Part shown: positions 1 through 12,544 of the stretch, one piece after another
Layout of the letters: the number at the start of each line of letters is the position of its first letter
Numbering within the stretch: the stretch's first letter is position 1
Source: Rhizophagus irregularis
Taxonomy: Eukaryota > Glomeromycota > Glomeromycetes > Glomerales > Glomeraceae
Reading direction: 5' to 3'
DNA length: 64,000 nt
Assembly (NCBI RefSeq): GCF_026210795.1
Contig: NC_089443.1
Coordinates: 4,340,001-4,404,000 of the forward strand
The notes under the pieces: model-generated
Database searches by the model: none
Told to the model about the DNA's origin: nothing
Seen by the model: the letters and a program-made list of their open reading frames with translations, nothing else
Position numbers and translations under genes: made by a program

Positions 1-89
1 TAAATTTTTGTTTATTCGTGAAAATTTTACAAAATTTTCTTAAATTGGTAACATGAATCATATGACTAACATTTAACCTTTTCCTTTAG

Positions 90-268
90 CTTCCAAGAAG
101 AATGAAAATCCTAAACCTATAAGGCATCTTAGCGGATCGATCCAATTATTTGAAAATTTGAAACGTTATTTAAATAATAAACAAAAGAATTCGGATGATA
201 TCAATCCGTCGACAAAAAAGTTATCCCAAAATTTCAACAACGATAACCAGCTTAACCAATTGTATTAA
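90..268 (+). CDS. Terminal exon of an unrecognised gene (5' part outside window)
   Basis: An AG acceptor at 88-89 follows a pyrimidine-rich run and a CTAAC branch-like motif at 65-69. From 90 the frame (two bases, then codons) stays open for about 58 codons to TAA at 266-268. The residues are polar and Lys/Asn-rich with no recognisable domain, reading SKKNENPKPIRHL near its start. The body of the gene would lie left of the window. Function unknown; the exon call rests only on the splice-site context and the open frame. Confidence 0.4.
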
Positions 269-1399
269 GATGAGACAACAAAACTTATAATGCACACAAA
301 ATTTTTTAATCGGAACCGGAGTCTTGTAAATACGGAATGACGAAATTTTTTCAGTTAGATATAGACATGATTAAGGCACTTTTTATATAATAGACACTTG
401 CGTATTAATTATATCATTGTGTATTTGTAAATCATGTTAAATCAAGTTTTCGTCGGGGAATTCTCCGTATCATATGTTAAATATATTTATTATTCAACCC
501 TTTCTTTAGACCTACTTTTTCATCATTAGGTCTTTTGTATTATAGTATTATATAGAAGGATATTTAAATTCATTTTTAATCAAGAGCTATTCTAAAAATA
601 ACAAGATTAAACAAGATATAAAACATTGCATATATATATATATACTCGTTTCTTTGGTGAATTTAGTGAAATGTGTTTTGTGTTGGAATTCCTACACGAG
701 TTGGGACTCCAAAGTACCGGATTAATTAATTGAATTGATCGTCACGCAAGAGAATTGACTCTGGGGATAATGATATACCACAATTAAAGAAGTCAAAATA
801 AAATATATCCAACTTCTTGAGACAATAAATATTTATAGGATTCTTAGAGAAAATTATTTATTTTTACACTAAATTTGGAGCGTCTCAAATTTATGTGATT
901 ACTGGTGTAATGTATGGGTAAAGTGCGTAAGCGCATCGTCCCTATATTAATAGATATGTAATATGATGAAGGATATTAACCATCACGAATAGGTAAATAA
1001 TTCATATTAATTGGAGTATAACTTAGTCCTCGTAATTTAGACCCTTAGTAGTATAATCTATTTCGGTATTGGAGTTTCGATCTCCTATATTGTTACTTTA
1101 ATAAAAATCATTTTTTTATTATCTATATTTAAATTGTAAACAATATTTCGAACACACGATCGAATTTTAAAAAGTAAATATTAAAAAGTAATACTTACGG
1201 ACCATGATCATGGGAATATGTTTATAGAGTTCCAAAACCGGCTTTCATCTTCAGTTTGACCCGTTTAGCCTGGAGATGATTTCGCGAATTATAATAATAT
1301 GCACGTGACTAATATCACATGACTAATCCCGTCTATATAACTGTACATTTGAATGCATTTCGCTGAAGGGATGTTTCATCGAAAGTACATTTCATCGAA
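269..1399. other. Intergenic stretch, nothing recognised
   Basis: AT-rich DNA with a (TA)n run near 630-645. A T-arm-like motif (GGAGTTTCGATCTCC, about 1066-1082) is present, but no complete tRNA fold could be traced around it. No ORF or clear repeat. Confidence 0.4.
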
Positions 1400-3072
1400 T
1401 CCATTTTACCGAGAACCACTCTGCAGACGGTGATGACTGATGTCCATCCTCAAACTCCTCATAAGCTTTCTCTTCTATCGCTTCCCATTCCATCTCTTCT
1501 CCACACTGTTTAAATATATCTTTTAATTCCTCAACTTTGGTATCACCAATTTCAAGAATTTACGTTCCTTTGATGATAATTTTGATCCAGCTTTGTTCTC
1601 TTCAAAGAAAAGCGGTAATAGTTCAAACCGTTGGTATGGAATTTTCTCCTCTTTTTTCTTTCCATTTCTTTGTTTGTTCCACCTCTTCTGTCGTTGAAAC
1701 GTTACCTTTTTGTAGTTTCTTACCCGTTACCTTATTATCTTCCTTAACTTCGTCATCTATTCCTTTCCTAAATCTATTAATCGTGTCCACTACTGCATCT
1801 TCAGTTATTGGCATCAATTTTCCTCCATCATCAACTGTACGACCTTTGTTGATATTTTTTTGTATTTTGATACTTACTAATGCCATCCAATTCAGAAAAA
1901 ACTCTTTGAGGTGGCGTTTCGAACTAGGGATTGGAACCGTCCAAAAAAACCTTAACCGGTTAAAAACCGGTTAACCAAGGGTCTTAACCGGTTAATAACC
2001 GGTTAATATTAAAAATATTTTAAAAACTTTTTTTACTGCAAATTGTACCAATTTTTGATTTTACTTGCATATTTAGTTATAGGAAGACTATATATCACTA
2101 AAATTATTATAAATAAATAGAAAAAAATTCGGCATTAAAACTTCAAGTTTAGGAACACGTGGCCGCAATTTACATATCTCTGGGCCGCATTATATAAATC
2201 TGACTAGGATTATGATAAATATAGTTTTAACCGGTTAACCGATTTTCAAAATCCTTTAACCGGTTAACATTAACCGGTTCCAATCCCTATTTCGAACAAA
2301 GGTTCTATCAAATTTTCTTCATCGTGCTCGTCTTGCCTCTCTTCCGTTCTCTTCTTATCTTCTCTTTGTAACTACTCTTTCTTATTTTGTTTCTTCTCTC
2401 CTCTATATATCTCCTTTAAATTCCTAGACTTCCAAATCTTTTCTATAGTTATACCGTTTGCTACTATCGATTATTCCACCGCTTGTTTCATAGATTTTTG
2501 ATCCTCAAGAGTTAAGATATGCTATAATTTTCCAATTTTTTGATATTTTAATAATCTTAGAAAATTTACTGATTGACGAGTCTTGATTAATTCTTTTGAC
2601 AAACTCGTACGCGTTATTTTTACATTCTTCCATCTCCTCAACGGTTAAATCTTTTGTTAATTTTCAATGATCACGATCCTTCCGCTCTTTATTAAACCGT
2701 GCTTTCACCCTATACCACCTGATCCAATATTTGTTAATACCAATACTGAAAGAATTGTTGATTCAAAATTGTCACTTATTAAAATATTTTTCTCTAACGG
2801 ATTTAGATTTGTATTAGACCTTCACTTTAATCCTAAAAACTTTTCCTAATTTCGAAAATTCTTTAACTATATCCAACTATATCCAATACTTCGGTATGTC
2901 GTAGAAAAATAAGTCACGTGATTTTTCTTTATCTGGTCTACCAAAATCGGAACATCTCCTTTTTCTTTGTTGATGTCTTTTTTGTTCAACGAAGATCTAG
3001 TTTTATTGAGTTGTTTCCCAACTCATTCTATAATTTCTTTGTTCGCAACATATCCTTATTTAGTTTGTTCAC
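1400..3072 (-). pseudogene. Decayed mobile-element-type ORF, downstream part (RRM/LINE ORF1-like, tentative)
   Basis: On the minus strand coding-like segments appear in several frames with stops between them. From about 2900 they read DIPKYW, then RFNKERKDRDHWK, then LTVEEMEECKNNAYEFVK near 2600; an acidic Lys/Glu-rich stretch follows near 2320-1440. The last part includes an 87-codon open stretch at 1886-1623. The segment order resembles the RNA-binding-type first ORF of LINE-like elements in glomeromycete genomes; that is recalled from family style and unverified. The ORF is interrupted at 1925-2289 by a MITE and cut at 3073-3080 by a large fold-back element, continuing at 7165. Several frameshifts and stops make it non-functional. 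Confidence 0.35.
1925..2289. mobile_element. 365-bp hAT-type MITE
   Basis: Terminal inverted repeats begin TAGGGATTGGAACCG at 1925 and end with the complement at 2289. Both sides carry the exact 8-bp duplication TTTCGAAC (1917-1924 and 2290-2297), the usual size for hAT transposons. Several AACCGGTT palindromes lie just inside both ends, as subterminal transposase-binding repeats do in hAT elements. It has no coding capacity and interrupts the minus-strand pseudogene: the reading GAACCTTTG/TTCGAAA rejoins cleanly when one duplication copy is removed. Confidence 0.85.
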
Positions 3073-3080
3073 CTTTTGTC

Positions 3081-6000
3081 TAGTGTTCCGAAAGGGTCGA
3101 ATCGGGTCGGGTTTGAGGATGTATTCGAGTATAAAAACCAACCCGTACAAATACCCAGGTTAATATTTATATGACCCGACCTCTGACCCGACCCGATATA
3201 GTTTAACCCCCGGATAACCCGGGTCCAAATAAAATTTTCAGATGTTCAGCAAAAACAATTATTTATTTTAGTAAAATTTAAAATATATAACTTTATTAAA
3301 TCCTCCTTACGCCCAGCCTGATTTCAAACACATACACACGTGATTTGTATTGTATTTGACTTTAGATTGCCAGTTCCTCCAGAAAAAATCTTCAACTGGA
3401 ACACTTGCAATTACAGGTAAAAAAAATTTAACCAATTTTAATATTATTCAATGATTACAAGATAATCTCTTGCCATTGCTGCTAGGTGTGAAATTGTGAA
3501 TACTCTATTTAACTACGGTATATATTTTCATAATGAATTAATAAAATCTAATAAATTATATGATACTAATATTATTAAGCATATACCTTCCATCATAGTA
3601 GAACATCTTAATTTCGATCTGCTTAGTGTTCTGAAAGGGTCGGGTCAACCCCGGGTCATTTGACCCGACCCGTGTTTAAAATCCGAATCAGGTTTATCAT
3701 TATTTGACACGAGTCTTATATTCAACCTGACCCGTCGGGTTAGGGTCACACCTTTGCTTGACTCAGGTTGACCCGGGTTGTCCAGGGTTTAATCAAATAT
3801 TTATATTTAAAATATTTACGAACATTTATGTTATACGATTTTTAATTTCTAACTTTGTTTCTTCGAAAGCGAACTTATTTAAGAAGTCTATAACCCTTGA
3901 GCAGATCGAAATCAAGATGTTCTACTATGATGGAAGGTATATGTTTAATAATAACTAGTATATTTTGTTAGATTTTATTAATTCGTTATGAAACTATACT
4001 AGTAAAATATATAAAATATAGTAAAGTATTCACAGTTTCACACCTAGCAGAAATCCCTATAAAAAAATTGGATACGTTTTTTATAAAGTTTTTATACGAT
4101 TTTTTTCCTTAGAAATAACGTATTATAATAGGATACGGAAAAATGCACAATTCCGTATCACTAAAAATATGGTTTGGATACGGAATTTGCACGGAATTCA
4201 TATGGAATTTACATGATTTGATCACTGATTTTATCACGAAATTTATACGATTTGGTCACTGAATTTACTACTTGTATTAGTTTACTAAAATTATATTTAC
4301 ATAAATCTAATTTTACTTTATTAAATTAAATAAAAAATAAAAAATAAACAAAATACAAATACATTATGAAAATTCCCTCCTTATTAAAACCACCTATTGC
4401 AACCAAAATTATCTATAAGTTCAGGTTCATTTGGAGTCAAACAACCTAAAAAAAAAACAAAAAAAGAAACATAAGAACGTCTAACTTAATTGGAAACAAA
4501 ACCCCCCTTCATATAGTAACTGCAATTGTCCAAGTCACCAAAGGTAAGCATTCCTACAAAAAAAGAAAGAGAACTCCAGAATGTCTGACCTACATAAATG
4601 AAAAGAATTATGAAACATCTGATGAAAAAGAAACCAAAACAACAAAATAAATCCAAAACTGACCTACAAAAAAAGAAGACTCTGAAGCAACAAAACTGAA
4701 ACAACCTACAAAAAGAAAAGAATCTGAACCCAACTTACAAAAAAAAAAAAAGAAAATTTGAACTGACCTAAAAAAAGAAAAAAATCCTGAACAATCCTAC
4801 AAAAAAGAAAGGACTCCCAAACTGATCTACAAAAAAGAAAAAAGAAACTGAATCTTCTCACAAAAAAAAATCTGCTGGCCTATGAAATAAAAAAAGGGAT
4901 AAATATAAATTAAAAAGAAAGGGGAATAAAGAAATCAAAAAAAATATTTTTTTAAAAAGAGAGTAACGAAGTTAGGAAAGTTAAAAAAAATTTTTTTTTT
5001 AAAGGGAGGACGTCAAAGTTAGAAAAATAAAAAATTTTTTATAAAGAGGAAATAGAAATAGAAAGAAAATGTTTTTTAAAAAAAGAAGAGTGGGAATAAA
5101 AGAATAAAATCAAAAAAAATTTTTTTTTTAAGGAGAGTGATGAAAAAAAAATTTTAAAGTGAGGTACGAAAAAAAAAATTTTTTTTTTAAAAGGGGTGAT
5201 AAAAAAAGAAGAAAAATTTAGAAAAAATAACAAAAGAGAAGGAAGGGAAAGACAGAAAGGAAGATCAGAAGATCAAACTCATCAAAGTAAGGGTTTATAT
5301 AAAAACAAAAAACGTATCATAACAAAACAATAAACAATCACGTGATCTCGTGTTATGATACGAGATTTTTGTAAAATTATTTTCTAAAAATATTAAGTTT
5401 AAAAATTCCGTATACATTCTGTATGATTAATTTTTTCTGTATACATTTCGTATACATTAGTTTTTTTAAAAAATGTTCAAAAATGAATTGCTTATTAAAT
5501 ATACGGAATTTGTATACGGAATCTATAGAAACATACATAAAATGTATACAAAACGTATCCTTTCCGTATACATATTTCTTATAGGGAATGGTAAGAGATT
5601 ATCTTGTAATCATTGAATAATATTAAAATTGGTTAAATTTTTTTTTTTACCTGTAATTGAAAGTGTTACAGTTGAAGATTTTTTCTGGAGGAACCGGCCA
5701 AAAGAAGCAATCTAAAACCAAATACAAATCGCGCGTGTATATGTTTGAAATCAGGCTGGGCGTAAGGAGGATTTAAAAAATTATATATTTTAAACATATG
5801 AAAATTTTATTTAGACCCAGGTTATCCGGGGGTTAAACTATATCAGGTCGGGTTAGAGGTCGGGTCATGTAAATATTAACTCGAGTATTTGTACGGGTTG
5901 GTTTTTATACTCGGGTCAAGTTCGAATACATCCTCAAACCCGACCCGACTCGACCCTTTCGGAAATCTAGATCTGCTCAAGGGTTAAATACTTTTCTAGA

Positions 6001-7156
6001 CTTTCACTTTCCAAGAGTTAATTTCTCAGCCTCACTCATTTTAAATACAAACAAAGTTAAGAAATTAAAAATCATGTAATGTAGTGCTCCTACCGGGTCA
6101 GATTCAGTCGGGTTTGAAGAATATATCTGACTTGACCCGGTAAAAATAGAAATGATCCAATTTTAACCTGACCCGAGTATATTTAATTCGAATAACCTGG
6201 GTTAGACCCGAAATTTTCATTGGATAATATACTGTATGCTTAGTAATATATCAAAAATATTTTTTCAAATATAATTTTTTCAATAACGCAAGGTAATTGA
6301 TTTACAAGATGATCATATAGGTCACACAACTTTTTGTTATTAAAACTAAAGCTAAGCACGAATTTAAAGATATCTTCAATTTCCTGTTTATTTATTGCTT
6401 TATATTTGAACTATAAAATTGAAATTATATCACTTCCTTTAACAGAAATTTGACTATACTTTATATCTGCCAGGACTTTAAACACATGCATGCTCTAATT
6501 CTATCTGCTTTAAGACTACATCTTTTTGCAGCTATCAAATTGGTTCCACTGAAAACTATTGGAATGCTGGTTGCTTTATTAATCATCAAAATCAACTTAT
6601 TAGTTAATGTAATGTTAATAATTAAAATAATAATTTATACACATACCCAAAATTGCGAGGTGTCTCTAGCAATTTTCGCTAAGTGAGGATATACTACCTC
6701 ATTTATCTAACAAAATTATATAACGTAATCAATATTAATGCGTAATCGATATGTGATCAGTGATTTTAATGATCATCTGAGTCTAATTCAGGTCAAAACT
6801 CGAGTCAAGGAAATGAATGACCCAACCTGACGGGTCAGGTCATGCGGGTCACAGATTATTAAAATTGTTAGTACTGACCCGATTTAAAATTTACTCAGAT
6901 TGAATTATCCAGATTAGACCCGAATTTTGCAAAGCACTAGTGTAACGTAAACGTTTTGTAAATATTTTAAATATACTGTAAATATCTGATTAAATCTGGG
7001 TCAACCGGGTTAACCCGGGTCAAGCAAAGGTGTGACCCTGACCCGACGGGTTGGATTGAATATAAGACTCGTGTCAAATAATGATAAACCTGATCAGATT
7101 TTAAACACGGATCGGGTCAAATAACCCGGGTTTGACCTGACCCTTTCAGAACACTA
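3081..7156. mobile_element. 4.1-kb composite fold-back element with hAT-type ends
   Basis: The ends read TAGTGTTCCGAAAGGGTCG (3081) and the complement of TAGTGTTCTGAAAGGGTC (7156). They are flanked by the perfect 8-bp duplication CTTTTGTC (3073-3080 and 7157-7164). Inside are several nested inverted arms rich in GACCCG/CGGGTC: 3081-3480 pairs with about 5585-5970, 3627-3840 pairs with about 6950-7156, 3485-3625 pairs with about 3890-4055, and shorter GGGTC arms lie at 6085-6210 and 6790-6930. The interleaved arms imply elements of the same family inserted into each other, or one element rearranged. No transposase is present, so mobility would depend on enzymes supplied elsewhere. Confidence 0.75.
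4440..5290. repeat. A-rich low-complexity core of the fold-back element
   Basis: Long runs of A broken by short motifs such as CCTACAAAAAAGAAA recur with irregular spacing. ORFs here are Phe/Lys-rich artefacts of the composition. This is the loop between the inverted arms of the 3081-7156 element. Confidence 0.6.
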
Positions 7157-7164
7157 CTTTTGTC

Positions 7165-7700
7165 TTACCATAAAATGCTCTCTTTTTAATCCATCTATTG
7201 CACTAATTCTTCCTTATTATTCGTGCTTTTTCTTCTATAATTTTCCTTATTTGTCTTCACATTCCTGGTCTTCTTACGTGCCTGCCGCAGTCATTCTCAC
7301 AATTTCTCACAAGTCTACTTATTTCGGCAGTATATATGTCAAAGGATGTTCTAGCACAACTTAATATCAAAGCTTTAATAGTTATTCTGTAGCCTTTGTT
7401 ATTAGCTTGATAAAACTTCCTTCTATCCCGTTAAGTTCCGTATCTTGTTTAGCACTTTCCGTAAGCATTATTTTACCCTGAGAGTAATATTTTCTGATAT
7501 AAAGTTTTTATTTTCTTTTATAAACCTATGTCTATATTCTGTAAAATTGTATACTGACTTCATTTTGATATTGTTTTTGTGTGTTTGCTTAATAAAATTT
7601 TGGTTTAAACCACTTTTTTTCGTTGCTCCTTCCACTAAATTTTTGGTTGAAGTGATCAGCGGTCCTGCTTCTATTGTAGTTATAAATAAATCAGGAGGTG
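7165..7700 (-). pseudogene. Upstream continuation of the minus-strand pseudogene
   Basis: After the fold-back element the minus strand again shows coding-like pieces, including GPLITSTKNLVEGATKKSG from about 7675 and NFTEYRHRFIKENKNF near 7530. They are broken by stops. A diverged copy of about 7490-7680 occurs in the same orientation at about 11787-11950, so this is repeated DNA. With the 1400-3072 block it forms one ancestral ORF split by the 4.1-kb insertion. Confidence 0.35.
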
Positions 7701-7724
7701 TTCATGAATATCGAAATTATGGGG

Positions 7725-8220
7725 GAGATACGAAGGAAGGAAAGAATAAAAAAAGCAAAAAAAAATGAAGAGATGAAAAAAGAACAAAAAATGGAGAAGG
7801 AATGAAAATGAGATAAACAGGAGACAAAGTAAAAACCAAACCCATAAAATAAAGAAGAAATAAAGTTAGTAGGGAACGGAAATTACATGTAATAAATAAA
7901 CGAAAACAAAAAGATAAAAAACATATCTTAGTAGTTGCATAGAAAAACCAAAAGATCTAAAAAGAGTGAAATACAAAATGTAAGAAACGAAATATAAGAA
8001 TGAAATAAAAAATAAGAAACAGCCTAGTGCTGGATATATATACCTTAATTGCAAAACCAAAAGAACTAAAGGACCTAAAAAAAATGAAATAAAGTTAATA
8101 GGAAACAAAATGCAAAAAGCAAATGAAAAAAAAAAGAAAGAAAACGTACCTTGAGTGTTGTGCAAAGGAGCGAAAAGGCCTAAAGAAAAAAGATTATCCA
8201 AGTACGTTTAAAAAAAAAAA
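7725..8220. repeat. A-rich low-complexity stretch
   Basis: Purine-rich DNA with degenerate repeats containing AATAAAGTTA followed by GGGAAC or GGAAAC, about 170-230 bases apart. Minus-strand ORFs are Phe-rich composition artefacts. Confidence 0.5.
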
Positions 8221-9205
8221 TAATAAACATAAGAAATGATCAGCACATTAATTGGCCAATAAAATTTAAATGAGGTAATATCACCGGGTAAATTATATAA
8301 AATTATCACCCTAGGTGAAAAATTGCTAAATCACCCCGGGTGAAAATTAGTTATAATCTTTATCTAATATGTTAATAAATATAAAATTTAAATTCAAATG
8401 GATTTTTTTTTTTGAAAAATAAAATTTTTTTTAATTGAATGACTCATTATTTTATACTGGACATTATAAATTTTTTATATATCGTAAAAACCTGAAACAA
8501 AAATCAATCAACATGATCTGTTCATCTTAGCGCACCAATTAAAGTCAAATTTTGTACTATAAAGGAAATTTGATCAATGAATGCTGCAATGTAAAACTTA
8601 ATTTATTTTTTTAATTTAATTGGTGTATATACGCATAGAATTAACAATTTATTTTCTATATAAACAAGAGGTCATTTTCATGGGGAAGCTTGACATGCTT
8701 TTAAAAGATCTTTTAAGTGAAAGTTATTGTAAAAAAAAATGACCAATTTATAAATATGCAAATTGTTGATCTCTCCTTTATAAATAAGCTTCGTTAAAAT
8801 AAATAAATTTTTTAATCTAGCTTTTTCTTAAAATAAAATGAATAAACAAATGATTTTTTCTATTTATAATGAGTAAATTAAGTATAGAGAAATGGCAGAT
8901 TTTGGTTTATTATAAGTTAAAATAGTAAAAATTTAAGGGAATTACTAAACGTGATCTGGGCAATTATCGCTTGGGGTTTTTTTCCAAATACAGTATGTCA
9001 CATAATGTACAATATAGAGTTTATTAAACGGCTGATGGCTGATTTTTAACAGCTAATTTTTGATCGGCTAAACTTAAAATTTTATTGCAAAAAAAAAAAT
9101 TTTACAAACATATTTATTTAAAATTCAAAATAATCTTATCTAATGAAATTTTATTTGCAAATATTAAAATTTAAGTTACACATTTACGATTTTAAAAGAA
9201 AAAAA
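8221..9205. other. AT-rich stretch with short palindromes only
   Basis: Holds three spaced copies of a TCACC(C/G)GGTGA-like motif at about 8280-8350, one of them a palindrome (TCACCCTAGGTGA). No gene recognised. The part from about 9080 is repeated in inverted orientation near 16410-16500. Confidence 0.4.
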
Positions 9206-9239
9206 TCACCGTATTTTTAATGAAGTGATACAAATAAAA

Positions 9240-10005
9240 GAAATGATAGCAATAAATAAAAAGATAAGTAAATTACAATGATCAAGAAGAAAGATGCTAA
9301 TAATAAAATGAAATAACAATAAAGTAATGGAAAGTAATAGAAGATGAAAAGGAGTAGAGTAGTGAGAAGTGATAGGAAACGAAAAGGAGAAATATGGCAT
9401 GATGGTAGATGAAGAGGAGTGATGGAAAGATGAAGGGGAGTAATGGAATACGAAAAGGAGTGAAGATGAAGAGGCGTGATGGGAAGATGAAGAGGAATGA
9501 TGGGAAGATGAAGAGGAATGATGGGAAGATGAAGAGGAATGATGGGAGACGAAAAGGAGTGATGGGAGACGAAAAGAAGTGATGAGAAGATGAAGAGGAG
9601 TGATAAGAAATAAAAAGAAATGATGAGAAGATAAAGAGGAGTAATGGGAGATAAAAAAGATTGATAGGATACTAAAAGAAGTAATAAGAAAATGAAGAGA
9701 AGTAATGGGAGACAAAAAGAAGTGATGGGAAGATAAGGAGTGATGGGAGACGTAAAGAAGTGATGAGAAGATGAAGAGGAGTGATAAGAAATGATGAGAA
9801 GATGAAGAAAAGTAATGGGAGACGAAAAAGATTGATAGGATATGAAAAGAAGTAATAAGAAAATGAAGAGAAGTAATGGGAGACAAAAAGAAGTAATGGG
9901 AAGATGAAGAGGAGTGATGGGAGGTGATGAGAGATGAAAAGAAGTGATAAGAACTGAAGATGAAGAGGAGTGATTGGAGACGAACGAAAATAATAGTGAT
10001 GAAAA
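9240..10005. repeat. Minisatellite of about 20-bp GATGAAGAGGAGTGATGG units
   Basis: About 750 bases of degenerate tandem units alternate GAAGATGAAGAGGAGTGATGG-like and GAGACGAAAAGAAGTGATGG-like versions. The minus strand gives a Ser/His/Phe-rich open frame (9206-10009) that is simply the translated repeat. The same block with its flank (about 9080-10005) recurs inverted at about 14700-15190 plus 16407-16500. Confidence 0.8.
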
Positions 10006-10139
10006 TCAATGTTATACTTTAATTCCATGTTCTTCAAAAGTAAAATAATGTGATAAATATAATTTATTATTAACTAATTAATATAATTATTGTATATTAT
10101 AATTGTTATAACAAAGTTTTTAATTAATTTATTCTATTA

Positions 10140-11785
10140 AGGTTATCCACATACTCACAATGGGGAAGTCATGCGTGGAACTATAATTGAACAAAAATGC
10201 AATGTTAAATTCATTAAATTTATACCATACGATTTGGTTGCATGTCTCTATATTGCATTAGTATGCATAGGTACGCATAATCACCCATCACCACCACGGC
10301 ACTGCCTGAACACACTGTTAAAGATGAATTACAATCCATGATTCAAAATATTATCTCGTCAGATGATAGTGTAATGCCACATTCAATTATAACAGGTAAG
10401 TTTTTAAATATTTATTAATATAACAGCAACCATATAAATACTATTAAGGCAACTTTTGATAAAGATGCGTTAGCAGAGATACATGCATTTTCAAACAATA
10501 TAGATAAGCTTCAATCTCTAGTTGCAAAATGTTATAAGAATATGCATAGCGTTCAATACAAAAAATTTGATATATATAATTATGTGCGTTGTATTGGTAA
10601 GTACTCACTTCTAGCTAGAGGTTCATCAGTTAGCATCATTAATCCCATCTATTTAAGAAGTTTATAATTGTCTTAAAAAATAGAAACTTAGTAATGATGA
10701 TTGTATCATGAGGAATTTTTTATTGTTATTAGTTTTGTTTTAATTTTTATAATTTAATAAAAAAGCTTGATTATTAATTTGATAGATTGGGCCAAATATT
10801 ATTGTCAACTCTATGTCTCTATGTCTTAGCATTATTAAATAAACATGATTCAAATATAGAAAATGAAATTTGTGAGTGCCATGCAAATAATACAAATATT
10901 GCTGAAGCAGCACATACTCAAGCCAATCGGAAAGAAAAACAGTTAAAAACTTCTTACAGCAATCATGTGGCAATTTTTTTATTTTTAAATTATAATTTAT
11001 TTTTTAAATTTTTGATTTTTTAAATCTTTACTTTTTATTTAGAGTAGGCGTTTGGATGAAAGAATTTTTAAAATAGCAGAAACTCATGATAGGTATGGCA
11101 TACCTTATACTAGAAGAGATAAAAGTGAAATTAAAGACAAACAAGAGCTATGATGCGAAAAAGTAATGACTAATGAGTAATAAGTAGTGATTTATTTATT
11201 AATTTAAAATTTACTTCATTCATATGAATTTAATAGGCAGAAAACAAAAAGAAATATTCAAAGAATCAAAAAGTCTTTATTTTCTAGGATCTAATACTTA
11301 AGGTTTTATTTCATAAATCTATTAATTTACACAATTTTTTTATTGTACTAGAAAAAGTTCCAATACAAGATATAAGCAATCAAGAAAAGCCAGAAAAAAG
11401 GGGAGTAAAATAAAAGGCAGCAACAAGCAGAAATATAAAAACTAAAAAAGTAGAGTTGATGTTATTGAAATTAATAGTGATCAAGAAAATGAAGATCAGG
11501 AAACTAGGACCCCGAAATATATATGTAGAGGTCAGGTCCAGAAGTGGTCCAAAATACGCATTCTTTCAGGGCCGGAATTACAATAATTTCAGCCATTATC
11601 TAAATTAGGCAATATTATTTTGGCTGGGATTATCCATAAAAGGAATGATCTACATGATTTTTTTGACTCATTATATGCAAACTCTGACCTGACCCTTTTA
11701 TGTATATTTCGGGGTCCTAGGAAACTGTTTCTCTTCCCTTTTGTGATATTGAACCTCGAAAGTCGTAAAAGAAAAGGTTTTTACT
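10140..11785 (+). pseudogene. Decayed MULE/FLYWCH-type transposase-like gene
   Basis: Coding-like pieces in order: an N-terminal part with C-x5-13-C then GTHNHPSPP (10140-10310), typical of the C2H2-like FLYWCH/FAR1-type DNA-binding module of Mutator-like transposases; an exon-like piece NTIKATFDKDALAEIHAF (about 10437-10590) ending at a GTAAGT donor; ENEICECHANNTNIAEAAH (about 10860-10915); RRLDERIFKIAETHDRYG (about 11046-11100); and an acidic tail reading DVIEINSDQENEDQ (about 11460). The pieces lie in different frames with stops, so the gene is dead. A MITE at 11506-11718 interrupts it, and reading resumes as ETVSLPFCDIEPRKS after it. No DDE core survives, so the MULE assignment is tentative. 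Confidence 0.45.
11506..11718. mobile_element. 213-bp MITE with 8-bp target duplication (hAT-type)
   Basis: Inverted ends AGGACCCCGAAATATA (11506) and its near complement ending 11718. They are flanked by the exact duplication AGGAAACT (11498-11505 and 11719-11726). Subterminal GGTCAGGTC/GACCTGACC motifs are inverted. It sits in the acidic tail of the MULE-like pseudogene; removing it restores an open reading through the junction. Confidence 0.85.
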
Positions 11786-11786
11786 C

Positions 11787-11955
11787 TCTTTTATAAACCT
11801 ACATTTATATTCTGTAAAATTGTATGCTGACTCCATTTTTGTGGTTATTTTTGTATATTTGTGTAATAAAATTTTTCTTTAATAACACTTTTCTGTCTCC
11901 AGAAATTTTTGACTGAAAGATCAGCGGAAAGAGTTCCTTCCTTGTGACTTATGTG
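11787..11955 (-). repeat. Second copy of the 7490-7680 pseudogene segment
   Basis: Shares the order TTTTATAAACCTA, then ATTCTGTAAAATTGTAT, then TAATAAAATTTT, then GATCAGCGG with 7490-7680 in the same orientation, with scattered substitutions. It truncates the 3' end of the MULE-like pseudogene. No independent function. Confidence 0.6.
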
Positions 11956-12149
11956 ATATTTTGCGAAATGCCAAATATCATCGTCCCTGAACCAGGTATT
12001 TACACACAAAACATTCAAGAATTATGAAAATCTATATATCACAAATTTTATTATATTTTATCTTGTTTATATTTTTTTTTGTAGCAAGATGTAGCACAAA
12101 ATTTCATTTTGGAGATAAAATAGTTTACTATTTTTAGTCACATCTTTTG

Positions 12150-12544
12150 TCACCTTAAAATTAAGCCGTGCTGGGATTTTTTGTGTAAAAAAATTTTTTT
12201 AGGACTTAAAAATTTTTTCGTGTTTTTTTAGTCTTTTTACTCAATTACAAATAGAAAAAGCTTATGTATATAAAAATTTTATGTTTTGTGTCTCTTTTAT
12301 AATGGTTTTATAGTTTTTTTTTATAAAATTAAAATTGATTTATTTATATTATAGTATTATTTTCTTTCATTAGTAATTATCACTTTATAATAATTTGTAA
12401 TTATTAAAAATATGCTAAAAAAATTTATTTTTTGTTGAAATATCAAGGAGTATGTAATAAAAAACTACAATATTTTATATAAATAAATTTTTTCAAAAGT
12501 TTTTTTACATAAGTAAAACCTATTCCAGATTAATTTTGAGGTGA
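12150..12544. repeat. Possible AT-rich MITE (inverted ends TCACCTYAAAATTAA)
   Basis: TCACCTTAAAATTAA at 12150 is matched by the complement of TCACCTCAAAATTAA ending at 12544, and the similarity continues inward through a GTAAAAAAA block. No clear target duplication is visible. Confidence 0.4.

Noticed and set aside
1040-1090. tRNA-like T arm (GGAGTTTCGATCTCC)
   Set aside because: No acceptor stem, D arm or anticodon arm could be placed around it.
4486-5233. Cys/Phe-rich minus-strand ORFs
   Set aside because: Products of A-rich low-complexity DNA in the loop of the fold-back element.
9206-10037. Long Ser/His/Phe-rich ORFs on the minus strand
   Set aside because: They are direct translations of the 20-bp minisatellite; no start context, domain or codon pattern supports a gene.
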